Source of the DNA: Cryptomeria japonica
Lineage: Eukaryota > Streptophyta > Pinopsida > Cupressales > Cupressaceae
DNA length: 64,000 nt
Assembly (NCBI RefSeq): GCF_030272615.1
Contig: NC_081408.1
Coordinates: 611,015,673 to 611,079,672 of the forward strand
Reading direction: 5' to 3'
Shown: piece by piece, positions 11,310 to 23,745 of the stretch
Numbering within the stretch: position 1 is the first letter of the stretch
How the letters are laid out: each line of letters begins with the position of its first letter
Translations under genes and position numbers: made by a program
Notes under the pieces: model-generated
What the model saw: the letters and a program-made list of their open reading frames with translations, nothing else
Databases searched by the model: none
Told to the model about the DNA's origin: nothing

Positions 11310-12143
11310 CCCCCCCTTGAGATGAACTTAGGGAGTAGCTAAAAATAGCTAAGGATTAAAAAGACAACTAAAAAATGTAGGAAAGCAACAATGGGTTCTG
11401 ACAACTAGGCCTGAAGAGGTACCCAAGTACAATAAAATCTATGTAAAGTGGAGAAAATAGAGAAAAGCATGTGGGAACAAAACTCCTCTCCAAGAAGAGA
11501 TGAAAGCTCAAGTGAAGGACTAAGAAGCCTCCAAGCAAGAGTGTTCTAGAAGATAGGAACAAAAAGAAGAGAATGAAGAACACCACTGAAGCATGAAATA
11601 GTTGCAAACACTATCAAAGAGTGATTGTTGATCTGAAGAACATCCACTGAAAAACAGAATATGACCAGGTAGAGAAGACTGTAATCTACATGAGTGCCCT
11701 CAAATGACACTACACGAATCAGATGGCAAACAAAGGCAAACAACTAAACTCAAAGATATAGATGGCATGAAACACCAAAGCCTGAAGAGATGATCAATCA
11801 AACCAAGGAAGCATTAGAACAGCAGGACAAACCTCCCCATAATGTTGAAAAGGGAGAGGGACAAGTACATTGAAAATAACAGCCAACAAAAATTGTAGGA
11901 CGAAGAACCAAGAACATCAAAGGTGCAGAGAAAGTACATAGTATCGTGGAAGGAACACTAAATTGACACACATCATGAGGCTAATATCATGGAAGGAACA
12001 CTCACGTTACAAAGGTAGATGGAAAACAAAGGCAAACATCAACCTCCCCATGACACTTTATAATATAGTGCATGTACAATAAGACACAAGATGTGCAAGA
12101 TCCCAAATATACAATACATAGTGGCACTTTTTCTCAGTGCACT
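11310..12143. other. No recognisable gene
   Basis: A-rich on the plus strand (T-rich on minus), with short repeats such as ACCTCCCCAT..TG at about 11,830 and 12,042 and ATCATGGAAGGAACACT-like sequence at about 11,943 and 11,987. It would be the internal end of the LTR element proposed at 9,847-11,309, but no retroviral-type protein can be read. Confidence 0.4.
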
Positions 12144-12183
12144 TTATTATTTTAACTAGAATTAAATTTAAAATGAATGGATC

Positions 12184-12828
12184 TTGTTGCAAATTATAAT
12201 ATATTTTTGTCAACATGATGCTGTCAAGAAAATATTTGATGAGGGCTCAACTTCAAGAACCACCATGGGGTGGAACTCGAATCTCATATCTGTAAGTGTA
12301 GTCCTAATTGCAACGGTTGCTTTCGCAGCTGCTTTCACTCTACCGGGAGGTACAGGCAACCAAGCACAGGGCCCACCAGCAAATATATTGATTAACACCA
12401 ATCTCTTCAAGCTTTTTGTGATATTTGACACATTGGTTTTCTGTTTTTCCGTTGCTTCTGCTATCCTCCTTAATTTTGCATGTTTTCATAGCCAAGTAGA
12501 AGATTGGATCATAACTGAGTTCAGTTTGCGAGCGTTATATATAGCACTGGTATCATTATCATTAACATTTGGTGCAGCAATACATTTGGTCGTGGCATCT
12601 AAGTGTTTGTGGTTGGCTGTGCTTGTGTGGGTTATGGTGTGCCTTCTTCCAATTGGCTGTGCAATGTCTCTATTTGGAAAATTATTCTTGTTCACTCCAC
12701 GAGGCCACTATGTATTTTTCTTGCTCAAAGGTTTTGGTCTTGCCATACCACAATCCATTCAAATTCTCTTTATTCTCAACCATCCTTGTCATCATCCATA
12801 TCATGTATCTCACATTCCTAGTTTTTGA
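12184..12828 (+). pseudogene. PGG-domain exon, second copy, open but with a lost splice acceptor
   Basis: Homology to the exon at 6,628 starts about 50 bp upstream, in the intron. The open frame reads KKIFDEGSTSRTT, a first membrane helix (SVSVVLIATVAFAAAFTLPG), the FTLPGG motif that names the domain, then helices around FKLFVIFDTLVFCFS, ALYIALVSLSLTFGAA and CLWLAVLVWVMVCLLP. PGG domains form the membrane-anchored C-terminus of ankyrin proteins of the ACD6/ITN1 type, linked to defence and stress signalling. The expected acceptor TTGTTGCAG is TTGTTGCAA here (12,191-12,192), so normal splicing from an ankyrin exon is unlikely. The C-terminus after GHYVFFLLKG diverges from the copy at 58,333. 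Confidence 0.75.
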
Positions 12829-13712
12829 CCTTGATTCAAGTCTTTTAATCATTTTGAGACATGTTTTAGGAAAATTCTAATATATAAAATCCTATTTACA
12901 GAGAACTGTTACAAAAAAAATGAGAAGATGAGTAACATATATCCACATCTCTACCAAAGTAGGATGTATGAGTTGAACATGTGATGCCTACCTAGGTAGA
13001 TATCTACCCAAGTAATCTTATCCTATCCTCTAGGTGCAAATATGCAATACAATAGTTAGGTAAATGCAAGAAAATAATGATGCACCAACAAAGTGAATGT
13101 ACACATTGAGGTGACACATAACATAAAAGGGAAACCACTAGATATCACATGATTTAATATTTTATGTTAACTTCATATTCTATTACTTCATGTGTTTTAT
13201 CTCCTATTTTTACATTAAATCTAATCTTTATTAGTAACTACTAATTTCCCATAATGATTGATGTCTTATACTTTAATCTTTGTTCTAGCTTATGATCTTC
13301 AAGACTATTTACTTCACATTTATGTTCATATAGTGTTTTTTTAATCTTATTAAAGCATTATCTTATGTTTGTATATTGGTTAATCTATCTTCTTAAAGTA
13401 TTATCTTATGTTCATACATTGGTCTATTATTATAGAGAATATAATAGATTATCACTATTTGATCACGCATTTTTGCATCTTAATATCATATGATTGTGCC
13501 TCACATGATGATCTTATGATCATATCTTGGTTTATAGAGCGTAATGATCTCACATTTCAATATCTTATTTTAAGCACTTATCATCAATCCTTATATATTC
13601 TTACACTAGAAGGAGGATCATCTTATTTCTCACTTCTTTATTGATCTTATGTATGAAATATTTTATATTGATTTTAATAGTTGATGCATTTTACAAGAAA
13701 TGAATTTATTAA
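12829..13712. other. No recognisable gene
   Basis: AT-rich, with stops in all frames beyond short runs. It lies between the PGG exon and the outer edge of transposon copy A. I looked here for the missing second terminal repeat of copy A and did not find one. Confidence 0.5.
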
Positions 13713-13983
13713 ATTGAATATATAATAGATTTATGATGTTTCATTGAAAGTTTTTATTAAGTTTTGTGCACAAATTTTATATTTAAAGATCCAATAGTAT
13801 GTACATGTATATTTTTTTAAGTTCAATATTATATTATATATTTCATGTGTTTCTCATTCAACAACATAGAAATGTTACTATTTATAAATGTTTTTTTTTA
13901 ATTTAGTAAAATAGATTCTTCTTTGACATAGAGTTGTATATAATTCATGTATATCTTTATATATGCAGGAGCTCTTTGTTATC

Positions 13984-16184
13984 ATGGATGTCTTTGACAT
14001 AGATGAGCTACTAGGTGAAAATCCCCCACCACAACCCCCTCGTCCTCCACCACCTCCACCACCACCACCACCTCCACCTCCACCCCCTAGATTAGATGAA
14101 ATTTGTTTAAGAGAATGAATTAATGAAAACCTACAAGTGATTGAACAAAACATTGCTGCTATCCAAAATGAGCAAATCACGCCACCCCATCTTGTAGAGT
14201 TTGCAAAATCAATGCAAATTGTTGTCAAGTCAGTTAGATCTGTTGATTCTCAATTAGATCAATTTCATAGATGACGACAAGAGTTGCATGATTTTTATGC
14301 TGATGGTTTAACTTATAGGCAAATCACTGATTTGAAAATAACCAAAGCTCATTTATGTCCATATTTTATCAACCCAAAAACAAGAGAACCAATGCAACCT
14401 AACCAGAAAAGAATTTCAATTAGGTGGTGTGTGCATCTAGAAATGGCTAGATACTTTTGGGATAGATGGTGGATGGTTTTTGATTATCCACCACATCGTA
14501 ATTATGAGGTCCCTTTTTATTTTTTGAATAAATTATACTGTGAGTTTGTAATGAACCAAAAACCAAATTATTTTGACTTTAAGTCATTCCAGGGTGTTGG
14601 TCATGGAATGCCACGGCATAGATTAGGGGCACAGAGTAATAATCCCCCACTGGATCCACCCATAGTTCCACTTGTTGCTCCATCGATTCCTGCAGATGTC
14701 CAAAATACATCATTCATTTCGACATTAGATGCTTTGACTTCCCTCACAAGTAACCTAAGTGAGCAAGTTGCTCACATGGCATCTACTCCTCGATGGATGC
14801 CACATATGTGTTCGAGTTGTCATGAGACGTGTGTAGGTCCTACTACTGCTGTAGGATCTACTTCAGTTCCAGTTGAGCATGATGCAGCAGATGATAGTAT
14901 GATGACATCTTATATGGATTTTCTTTGCTTGGATGTTCATCTTGACCAGGTATAGATATATATACATGTACATGTCAATCTTTTTATACTTCATTAAATA
15001 TAGTTATAAACTAAGTGCATCTCTTTTGTTTACACAATCTAATACTTCATTAAATAAATTTTGTTTATGTAGATAAGGACTACACCCAATATTAGAGTCA
15101 ATATTGCATCTACTAGAACACAACTCGGCACACCTTATGGGGTATAGTATAAATTTCTATCTAGACATTGTACTAGATCTTTTTAAGTTAATATGTTATC
15201 ATCATATACTATATAAATTTTCATGTTGATACATTGAATGCTTCTTTCTCCAGGATTCAGGTCATGAGGGACCCTCTACATCACATTGAGAAGAGGGTCT
15301 GACTAATGTGACACCATCTATGGTATGTATCTTATAATTCTTAAATTAAATATGAACTCTTACAATATTGTAACTTAACTTGAAATTATTTAGTTCACAT
15401 ATATATGTTCACTAAATATGATTTCATTAAATGCATGTATGCAGGTGGACACTACCATTAGGATAGGTTATCCTCATAATTTTGATCAGAGCCAATTTGA
15501 ATGCACATCAACATCCTTTGAGGTATTAATATGTAATACTTAATTTGATCTTATTTTGACTCTTTGAATTGGACACTTTGAATTTAATATGTAATACTTA
15601 ATTTAATTGGACACTTTGAATTTGACCTTGTACAGGAGTTAGCTAGCACTACATTTGGTGTTGATACTGCACAAGATACTGCTAGAGGATCTGATGAGCA
15701 TATGGTAAGTTTGTAACTTAATTTATGAATTCTACTATATTTGATAAATGATTATTTTAATAGTTAATTTCAAGTAATATTTTAATATTATTTTTTTATT
15801 ATACAGCATGAGATGGGTGGATTTGGACCATGTCCCGGGGACAAGAGAGATACTACTAGAGGATCTGATGAGCATATGGTATGTTTGTAACTTAATTTAT
15901 GAATTCTACTATATTTGATAAATGATTCTTTTAATAGTTAATTTCAAGTAATATTTTAATATTATTTTTTTCTTGTACAGCATGAGACAGGTGGATTTGG
16001 ACCACATCCCAGGGACAAGAGAGATACTACTATGGTAAGTTTGTGACTTAATTTACGAATTCTACTATATTTGATAAATGATTCTTTTAATAGTTAATTT
16101 CAAGTAATATTTTAATATTATTTTTTTCTTGTACAACATGAGACAGGTGGATCTAGACCATGTCTCGGGGACAAGAGACCATGA
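13984..16184 (+). pseudogene. Copy A gene 2 (unknown protein, eight exons), inactivated
   Basis: The exon positions parallel copy B: 13,984-14,949 (966 bp), 15,073-15,141, 15,254-15,322, 15,445-15,522, 15,636-15,704, 15,807-15,878, 15,981-16,034 and 16,137-16,184. Exon 1 encodes MDVFDIDELLGENPPPQ, a proline run, a helical segment and the conserved block LTYRQITDLKITKAHLCPYF and WDRWWMVFDYPPHRNYEVPF. TGA codons at 14,116 and 14,272 replace CGA (Arg) of copy B, and a further TGA interrupts exon 3 (SH*EEG, against SHREEG). The acceptor before exon 8 is CAA instead of CAG. All are C-to-T or G-to-A changes. Exon 7 is shorter by 18 bp, exactly six codons. Function unknown. Confidence 0.8.
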
Positions 16185-17379
16185 GATGTTATTGATGAGA
16201 GCACTTAGATTTTACTGTTTATTTGGCTTTGATATGTACTTTTTTATGGACTTTACACATTTGTTTACACGTGCACATACTTTATATATATGGATAGTTG
16301 CATAATAGGATTAGATTATATATATTTTGTGCATAATTTATATATTTTGTGCACATTAGATATTATGTGGAGTGAACATCATGTTACCATCTAGATATAT
16401 ATATGGATTAGATATTATATGGATTATGTGGACTTGAAATTTTACTGTTTATTTGGCTCTAATATGTACTATTTTATGGGCTTTACATATTTGTTTACAC
16501 ATGCACACATACTTTATATATATGGATAGTTGCATAATAGGATTAGATCATATATATTATGTGCATACTTTATGTGTATTGTGCCCATTAGATATTATGT
16601 GGAGTTCAAATTATGTGGACTTGAAATTTTGTGCATACTTTATATATTATGTGGACTTGAAATTTTATTTATGGAAGTTGTGCTTAAACAACTTTATAGG
16701 CATTATGTGGACTTGTAATTTTATTTCTGGAATTTCATTTAAATAGTTCTTGTGATTAGATAAACTAAAGGTGCATACATCATGAACTACGTATCAAAAC
16801 ATATCTTATAATTATAACATATTCTAAATTAAAAAGTATCAAAACAAATATAATGAATAGAACTTGATTAAAACATAATTATCTCATTCATAAATTTGAC
16901 CAATAGTCTCTCATTTATGTATATTGTACACAAAATGTAATCAAGAAGACATATCTAAAATAAAATAAATAGTCTATTTAAATTATAATAATAAGTATTT
17001 ATATCTCTCAAAATACAACATAAAGTATGCACAAACAATAGTAGTCATTGAAGCCAAGTCTACTCTGAGAGACCTAGAAAAAATAAATACTTATGATTAA
17101 TTTTTATAATCAGGATGCATTGAATTTAAAATACAGAGGGATTTGCCTTAAGGGTACCAAAATTTAACTTACTTGTAATTATTCAAAATGAAACATAAAG
17201 TATGCACAAATAACTTTGTTTTCATTGATGCCTTCTACTCAAGTGGTAGACCTAAAACAAAATTTTACTAGATTAGATTTTATAATTATGATGCATGATA
17301 TAAAATGATATATATAATATGCATCATTACTTTTAAAAGGGAGGTGGATTAAGGGTTTAAATTATAACTTACTTGATAT
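16185..17379. other. Spacer between the convergent genes of copy A
   Basis: AT-rich, without a gene. It contains internal repeats shared with copy B (27,845-29,148). A block with GGATAGTTGCATAATAGGATTAGAT occurs near 16,281 and again near 16,520, and the end of gene 2's last exon (TTTACTGTTTATTTGGCT) is repeated downstream. The two genes end toward each other here, so their transcripts may overlap. Confidence 0.7.
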
Positions 17380-20342
17380 TCATTCTGTTATACCATCTGC
17401 ATCCTCTCTCGTTTGCAAAGCATCTATAATTGTCTCGTGCTCTTCCATAGAGAGAGTCCATAATTGTTTACTAGTAGGCCCGCCATGATATCTATCCAAT
17501 TTTATATTAGTTGCCACTACCAAATGTGAGTAATGTATAATCTTCTTCTCTAATTCATAATCTTCAAATGCGGGCAATCCATTCTTTCTTGTTAGATATT
17601 TGCGTAGCCAAGTGCCAACAACAACCACAGATCTTGTTGGATAGTCATAACCATCATCATCTACTCGAGGAGTGGTTAGCTTATGTTTTGGCTCTACACA
17701 TCGAGCCAACCAATACTCTATCCCCTCTTCATTGTCCTCTAGTGCAACAACAACAAAGACATGTCCTGTGCACAAAACAATTTTATTTTAATATTTAATG
17801 AGAAATAAAAACAAAAATATACAATGTAAGATTTCATAAATATGTACTATTTAATAAATCAAAACAAATTTCAAAAATAATTTTACCTTGTTGTATACGA
17901 TCTGAAATGTGGTCATAGTCATTTGATGCAAACATTTGATCCATATCTTCATCGGTTCCTTCATGCGGATCATTTGCATCTATGGGTGTCAATGATCTTT
18001 GTTACCATTCTTCAACCCATTCTTTATTCTCTAGTCCATGTGTTTGAATTAGAACTCTTAAACGAATTCCATTTAGCTGATCCAATGATGGTATTATAAT
18101 CATGCTGAATAGGAATACTATCTTCCTCTATCAACTAGAAGAAACGTCGAATTGCAGAGTTTTCAGTTGATCCTTTTGACAACTTTGAATTGCACCAATC
18201 TACAATTGCACGAGCATCTCTGAATTTCACCGCATCCTCTAATTTCAATTGTTCTCTAGCAAGAGCTCTTTTTATACAAGTACCGGCTCCATCGTGTTCC
18301 CCCTTACCATGTCCCGCTTTAAAAAAACTCCATAAATGTTGAACATTGGTTATCTTGTGAACTTTGCATAGCCAATAAAACATTCTTGCATTTTTGAATT
18401 GTCCAGTGCAGTTATCTGACCATATCATATGTTGTTTCATGTCAATTTCTCTTTCCTTAAGATTATCATAAAATACCTCGAAGCAATGTTGAACAAACTC
18501 TGAAGAGTGTAATCGATTATCACTACCATAGAAATGATACTCCCTCAAAAAAAATTTGTTATCTTCTGTACTGTCATGGTCATGTCTATATATAATGTCC
18601 ACAAATATGGCCACTTGCACTGAGTTGTAGTATTGTGATTGAGTTTCCTCTTGTGGTTTTAGAATATAATTTTTTGCAAAATCCACAACTGATACTATTG
18701 TTCCAACTGGAAATGTGTTCTTGCATATGCGAAACTGTCCATCAAGCCATCGGGCATGTTGGATATGTTTCACATATTTTGGAACAATATGAGTTTTAAA
18801 CTCACTAATAAATGCATTCACACTATTCTGTTCTATAATCAATTCTAAACGTTTCCCCATCTTTCCATCCTTTAGAGGGTATTCTATATTTTTAAATCTC
18901 CTAACATCAACCATTTTTTGTCCAAACTCAAATGAAACATGTTCATGCAAACATTCACCTATCGAAGAATAGTTCCCACATAAATTGCAAAGGCCATAAA
19001 TGCATGAACTGGAAAGAAATAATTGTTCATTAGGTGGTTTACAAAATAAATTTCCAATAAAATCTTTTATAGTTTCAGGTGGAACATAAACACCACAATC
19101 CTGCACAAGATCATTACCATGCAACATATAATGTATATATCAAAAAACATCATAATAGTAATGAAACTAAACATGAGTTTTACAACAACAAGATATTCTT
19201 TGTTTATTGATTTTAACATACCAGGGTTTGCATTTTTCAAATGATCTTTGACTAACTCATAAATTCATTAACACAAATTCATCACTAAATTTTTTAAAGA
19301 ATTCAGTTTGAGTCATGTCAAGAGGATGTTTTGGATGAGGATCACGAACTTTTGATCCCACCCTTAACTTTAAAACATCTCTAGCATTTGATGAAACTCT
19401 AGTGTTATCATGCCAAAATTTTACAGTTAATTGTTTAGTTTCATCATTTAATTTCATGTCCGACCTTTGAAGTCTACCACTAAAACTCCAACAATGGTTT
19501 AGTGGATCAATTTCAATTGTGTCTCTTCTTTTGGCCGCTCTTGACAAGGTTCTATGATGTAAGTTCAAATAGCCACTTATATCACTTAACACTCTTTTAC
19601 TAACAATCATTTTGTCAACTATAGCAGTCGTTATAACTCTACGTGCTGCATTCTTATCTTTAGATCGACTTGTTTTTCCTATAGAATCGATGGCACTGGC
19701 AACAGTAGATACAACTTGCTTATATGATTCATCTTTTCTTTTTGGTTTTGCATAAATACCTATTTTTTTCATGACTTTACGCATTTTTAACATTTTTATT
19801 AATTGTAGCATTAATTGACATTGGAATCCTAACTTTTTATTATAGAAAAATTGTTTATATAATCTGTTCGCATGTGTTCTGATTTGTCTCCAAGAAACTA
19901 ACCCATTAAGATTATCTAGCACATTGCTATCAATAGTGAACAAATTACATTCATTTTCTTTCAGAGAGGGTGGTGTAATATTTTCAATTTTTATTTCTTT
20001 TCGTATTGGTGAATGAAATTTATATCCAGCTTCATTTAAATCAGCAATTTGATTGGCATCATAGTCATCGGGATTTAAAAACATACTAGGATTTGCATCC
20101 ACATCAACATTTGCATCAACAGTCATACCCGTGTGTGGTTCTACATTTCTTGCATCCATCATGATGTCTTCAATGGTCTCATCTACAATGGGCACTGAAC
20201 TAGATGCTTCAGAAGTGTTATTCAATTATCGTTGTTGTGATCTTTGATCTCTTTGGCGTTTTGCCTCCTTCTTTCTTTGTGCTTGAATTTTGTCCACTGT
20301 CATTGTCCTCTTTTTTTTCTTTTGACGTTGCTTAGAACCCAT
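17380..20342 (-). pseudogene. Copy A gene 1 (putative transposase), inactivated
   Basis: Exon 1 runs from ATG at 20,342 to 17,887, intron 17,886-17,766 (121 bp, GT-AG), and exon 2 17,765-17,380. It keeps the start codon (MGSKQRQKKKK, a basic start) that is ATA in copy B. It is dead. In-frame TAA at 20,226-20,228 replaces Gln, TGA at 19,257-19,259 replaces Arg, TAG at 18,135-18,137 replaces Trp, and TAA at 18,002-18,004 replaces Gln. A 62-bp deletion near 18,040 shifts the frame. The catalytic half (WSDNCTGQFKN, GHGKGEHDGAGT) is readable and very similar to copy B. None of these stops is shared with copy B, so the two copies decayed separately. Confidence 0.85.
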
Positions 20343-20514
20343 TTTTACAAAATCGTCTTCAAAAAATAATATCTTTTTACTGAGTTCTTCAAAAAATCAT
20401 GCAAAAAATATTAAAAAGTACTGCCAAATGATGTAAAAAATATTTTTCAGTACGGATTTCAATGATAGTGTGGTAAATCGATGCAATCTATCTTTTTTTT
20501 ATAGTAACGGTTAT

Positions 20515-20640
20515 TTAGAAATGGGCCCCCATTTTAAAAATGGGGGCCCGTTATTAAATCCAACGAGCAAAAAATGGAACGGACCCTAGTTTATAAAATA
20601 GGGGCCCGTGGTCTGTTTATAAAATGGGGGCTTGTTATTT
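20515..20640. repeat. GGGCCC palindrome cluster of copy A, eroded
   Basis: About four degenerate copies of the AACGGGCCCCCGTT motif (TGGGCCCCCA, TGGGGGCCCG, AGGGGCCCG, TGGGGGCTTG) lie just upstream of the transposase start. Copy B has clean CGGGCCCCCG at the same places. The changes are mainly C-to-T or G-to-A at the flanking CpG sites. Confidence 0.8.
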
Positions 20641-21513
20641 AAAATTTGAATTCACAACCCACCACTTGCCTCGAGATTAAGCCCAGGATAGGCCTGGGAT
20701 GGCCACACCTGAGACATGAAGCTGCAAATTCAAAGCTCCATGAATGAAAGCACAAATATGAACTTCTGAAATAGTCTATGTGCCTCTAATCAGAGAATTT
20801 TTATACGAAATTGAAACCCATTTTAGATTATACTGTCTAGATTCTAAATATGTAAATTAATTTAAAAATTGATTATTTTAACTATTTTTCATTTAATTTA
20901 TACTAAATCAGGTCCATAAATTTGAAATATTAACTAATTTTCTTAATTTAATAACTTTTTTATTTTAATGAATTTTGAAAAAAAAAATTATATGTCATCA
21001 ATCTACACAAAAAAAATTTCTATTGAAAAAAAAAATTCAAAAAATGCTAAGTTTACATCAAATTATGTGGGTCGTACATGTCAAATTTTTAAAAAGATAA
21101 TTACGGCCATTAAAAAATTAATTAAAAAAAATATTTGAAAAAAAAATAGAAAAATATGCTCATCAATCTTCAGTGTGTTTCAAACCATTTCCCAAAACGG
21201 TTTGAGAAAATAATTTTAATTGTGTCAAAAAGTGTGGGTCGTAAACATGCATGGTATGGTCCTGAAACAGGCATTTTTAAAACATAGTTTTTAGAACACC
21301 AATCAAAAAGTTATTTTTTATTATGTGGGTATTAAAATAAATTACATATTTGAAAAGTACACTCAGAGAGATATCTTTTATATTCCTGACTTTTTCCAAG
21401 ATTCAATCTCTAAATGTTTCAAAATTTAAGCTCAAATGAGACAAAATCTGAAAAACAGGGAAAACACTTCCACTGTTTGGTCAAAAAGTGGACTCATCTT
21501 CTTGCACTGACCC

Positions 21514-22580
21514 CTATATCTTGGATATTTATCCAAATGGAGAGACCAGAACTGACCAAATAGTGTAAAAATAAATTTGATCTTTCATACAATCTTATAC
21601 TAATCCATATTTGGTAAATTTAACAGGAAATTTGAAAGGTATACAAATATTTGGCAAATCCCACTTCATTCTAACACATCTTATGCAAATGTAGGATGAA
21701 TCAAACCTTGACAAAATATATATATTGTAATTTACTAGGCGATTATGGACCATCCATTAGGATGGACTTATAATACAATTGGCAAAATCAATAATACCAC
21801 AACCTTGAACAATTAACTGTATTGGTGAATATTGTGGAAAATTAAGACACTTCCTTAAATGCTAGGCAAATTGGGTCCTCATGCAAATTGAACTGTTGAT
21901 GGCTATTGGTGAATATGGTGGTGAATTAAGGTACACCTCCGAAATTGTAGGAAATATTAAATAGAACATTGTAAAAACATAGGCTCTATTGGCAAAACAT
22001 TTAAATGGTTACAAAAAATTAATAAAAATGAAGGCGAGTTGAAATGCATTTGACTGAAAATTGATAATTGGGGCGATCTGGCCACCCCGTTCAGTCCAAC
22101 TTATTTGCCAATTTTGAAATGGCTGATACAAAATATTCACTAATTGGCGAATATTCGCCACTAAAGTTTTCATTGAAGAAGATTCTAATGATTGTTCATT
22201 GGGTGGATACTTCAATTGTCCCAAATCCTTCTTCATTAACCTCGGGTCCTTCATCTCCTGCTTCATGAATTTCCAACTTAGAAAAGGCTCTTCATGGTCG
22301 GGTTAGGCTATTTTAGTTTGTCTTTCTTTCTCTGTATAAGTTTACTAAAGTTCTATGGTTATTTGTCGGACTCTTTGTTTTGAGGAAAGTTTTTTGGTTT
22401 AGGCCCCTATTGATTTCTGGGCAATTCTTGTATATTTTAATTTGGGCACGTTTTAGCAAACTACTTTATAACTTTTATTATGTATATTCTGCTTATTCTA
22501 ATATAATATTTCCGACCTCTACTCTTTGTTAATCAAAAAAATAAAATAAATAAATAATTGCATGCATCTATATCTCAACT
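21514..22580 (+). other. Spacer of the palindrome; ends with a LINE-like A-rich tail
   Basis: No gene is readable. From about 22,150 the sequence looks like a LINE 3' end: a TTTAGTTTGTCTTTC block, then CTCTTTGTTAATC followed by an AAAAAAATAAAATAAATAAATAA tail ending near 22,556. Its 5' limit is not clear. The last 16 bases (22,565-22,580) recur after the 3' LTR at 35,443. Confidence 0.45.
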
Positions 22581-22900
22581 TGTTAGTGTAGAATATATTC
22601 TACCTAGAATATTCCTTTAGATGAATTTGCTAGTTGTTAAGAGATAGGATTATGAATGGTTAGTTGTGCAATCTTGCATGGAGATTTTTAATCTTACATA
22701 AAGAGCTAGAAGCCTTTTTCTAGTTGGTTGTTGCCATTTTAGACGGATCTTCTTCTACTTTATATATTGTAGTTTATACTCATTCCTAAGTGAATCAAGC
22801 AGTTATTCACAATTTTTTACTTCTTCTCAATTATGCAATTATGTAATTTGCAGCTCTACCACTATTATTGGTTTTCACAAGTTCAACAAATATTTTTACA
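22581..22900 (+). repeat. 5' LTR
   Basis: Begins TGTTAGTGTAGAAT and ends AACAAATATTTTTACA, matching 35,162-35,440 over its length. It holds a stretch of about 30 bp (around 22,808-22,840) that is missing from the 3' LTR. A TATA-like TATATATTG lies near 22,765. Confidence 0.85.
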
Positions 22901-22912
22901 TGGTATCAGAGC
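22901..22912 (+). other. Primer-binding site, tRNA-Met type
   Basis: TGGTATCAGAGC directly abuts the 5' LTR. This sequence is complementary to the 3' end of plant initiator tRNA-Met and is typical of Copia elements. A near copy (TGGTATCAAAGC) occurs about 50 bp downstream. Confidence 0.85.
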
Positions 22913-23119
22913 TTAGTTTGGTATGAGTGCAAATAGTTTTACATGGTATCAAAGCACACAGGTGCTAGAAAGAAGAAGCACTAACAATCTTTTGCAGTCT
23001 TTGAAAATTAGAGTTGTTTTAGAATGGGATTTTTCATTGTCTTGGGAGTTGTTTATTAATTTTGTTTATGTATTCATAAACTGAAATAAAGTTCCAAAAG
23101 GGGGTAATTTAAGTCTAGG

Positions 23120-23668
23120 ATGGGAATTAAATATCATCCATCTGTCATCACTTTTGAAGAAGGAAACTACAAGTCTTGGTGTGATGGAATCTTAAAGCAT
23201 TGTCAATGGATTCATCTATTGCCACATTTGTATGGACTTATTCCTGAACCAAGTACGTGTTGGAAAAAATATTCTTGGGAAAATATAAATGATCATGTGT
23301 TAGGATTAATTGGTTTAAGTGTTGGGGACCACAAATCATGGGCTCTATCACACATCAAGTGCCCTCGCACTCTTTGGGCCACTTTATGGGAAATGTATGG
23401 AGATCCCATTGAACCTCCATTCCCAGATGATCTGACTATAGACATGCTTCTCTCCCTTGATAATGATGATGATCCTATGTATGATGATGAAACTGAAGAG
23501 GAAATTGCTTATTGGAAGAGCCTTGATTGTCTTGATTACACAGAGACATCTCCTTTTGATTCTCCTCTTTCTACACCTCTAGTATTGGCAGTGATTCAAC
23601 CACCTCCACCTACCAGTTTGATAGAGATTTTGGCTTCTCCAAATGCTCCCTCAGATTCTCTTCTGTAG
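23120..23668 (+). CDS. Gag-like protein of the LTR element, 5' part
   Basis: An open frame of 182 codons begins MGIKYHPSVITFEEGNYKSW, which resembles the N-terminal region of Copia gag proteins (short fold with Trp followed by a capsid-like helical region, e.g. HCQWIHLLPHLYGLIPEP and KCPRTLWATLWEMYG). The second half is acidic and proline-rich (DNDDDPMYDDETEEE, IQPPPPT). It ends at a TAG, beyond which the same frame stays open (VHSCPTDERDI) to the insertion point of transposon B at 23,701. It continues in the same frame at 34,519. No zinc knuckle or enzyme domain is seen. The TAG may be a later mutation. Confidence 0.6.
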   Translation: MGIKYHPSVITFEEGNYKSWCDGILKHCQWIHLLPHLYGLIPEPSTCWKKYSWENINDHVLGLIGLSVGDHKSWALSHIKCPRTLWATLWEMYGDPIEPPFPDDLTIDMLLSLDNDDDPMYDDETEEEIAYWKSLDCLDYTETSPFDSPLSTPLVLAVIQPPPPTSLIEILASPNAPSDSLL

Positions 23669-23701
23669 GTTCATTCTTGCCCTACTGATGAGAGAGATAT
23701 C

Positions 23702-23745
23702 GGGTCAGTGCAAGAAGATGAGTCCACTTTTTGGCCAAAAAGTGG
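23702..23745 (+). repeat. Left terminal inverted repeat and adjoining palindrome
   Basis: The terminal 23 bases carry GGGT..GTGCAAG...ATGAGTC. Directly after them, 23,724-23,745 is a perfect 22-bp palindrome (CCACTTTTTGG and its complement). Copy A has the same terminus at 21,513 with a slightly eroded palindrome. The palindrome is absent from the right end. Confidence 0.8.

Larger units (their letters stand above)
13713..21513 (-). mobile_element. Transposon copy A, one end missing; left arm of an 18-kb palindrome
   Basis: Continuously homologous, in reverse, to 23,702-31,680 (copy B). It contains the same parts: GGGTCAGTGCAAG terminus (complement ends at 21,513), a near-palindrome next to it, the GC cluster, the two-exon transposase gene and the second gene with duplicated exons. 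Its inner terminus is present. At the outer edge homology stops near 13,713, whereas copy B continues another 2.8 kb to its second terminal repeat. Copy A has therefore lost one end and cannot move by itself. Many nonsense changes, a lost splice acceptor and a 62-bp deletion show it is the more damaged copy. Confidence 0.85.

Noticed and set aside
12829-13712. Search for the second terminal repeat of copy A
   Set aside because: No GGGTNNGTGCAAG-like sequence with ATGAGTC was found here or further left to about 7,000; copy A is treated as truncated.
13878-14228. Glycine-rich open frame on the minus strand (and its counterpart at 31,203-31,514, plus)
   Set aside because: It is the complement of the proline-coding run of transposon gene 2, which has the conserved exons and splice sites.
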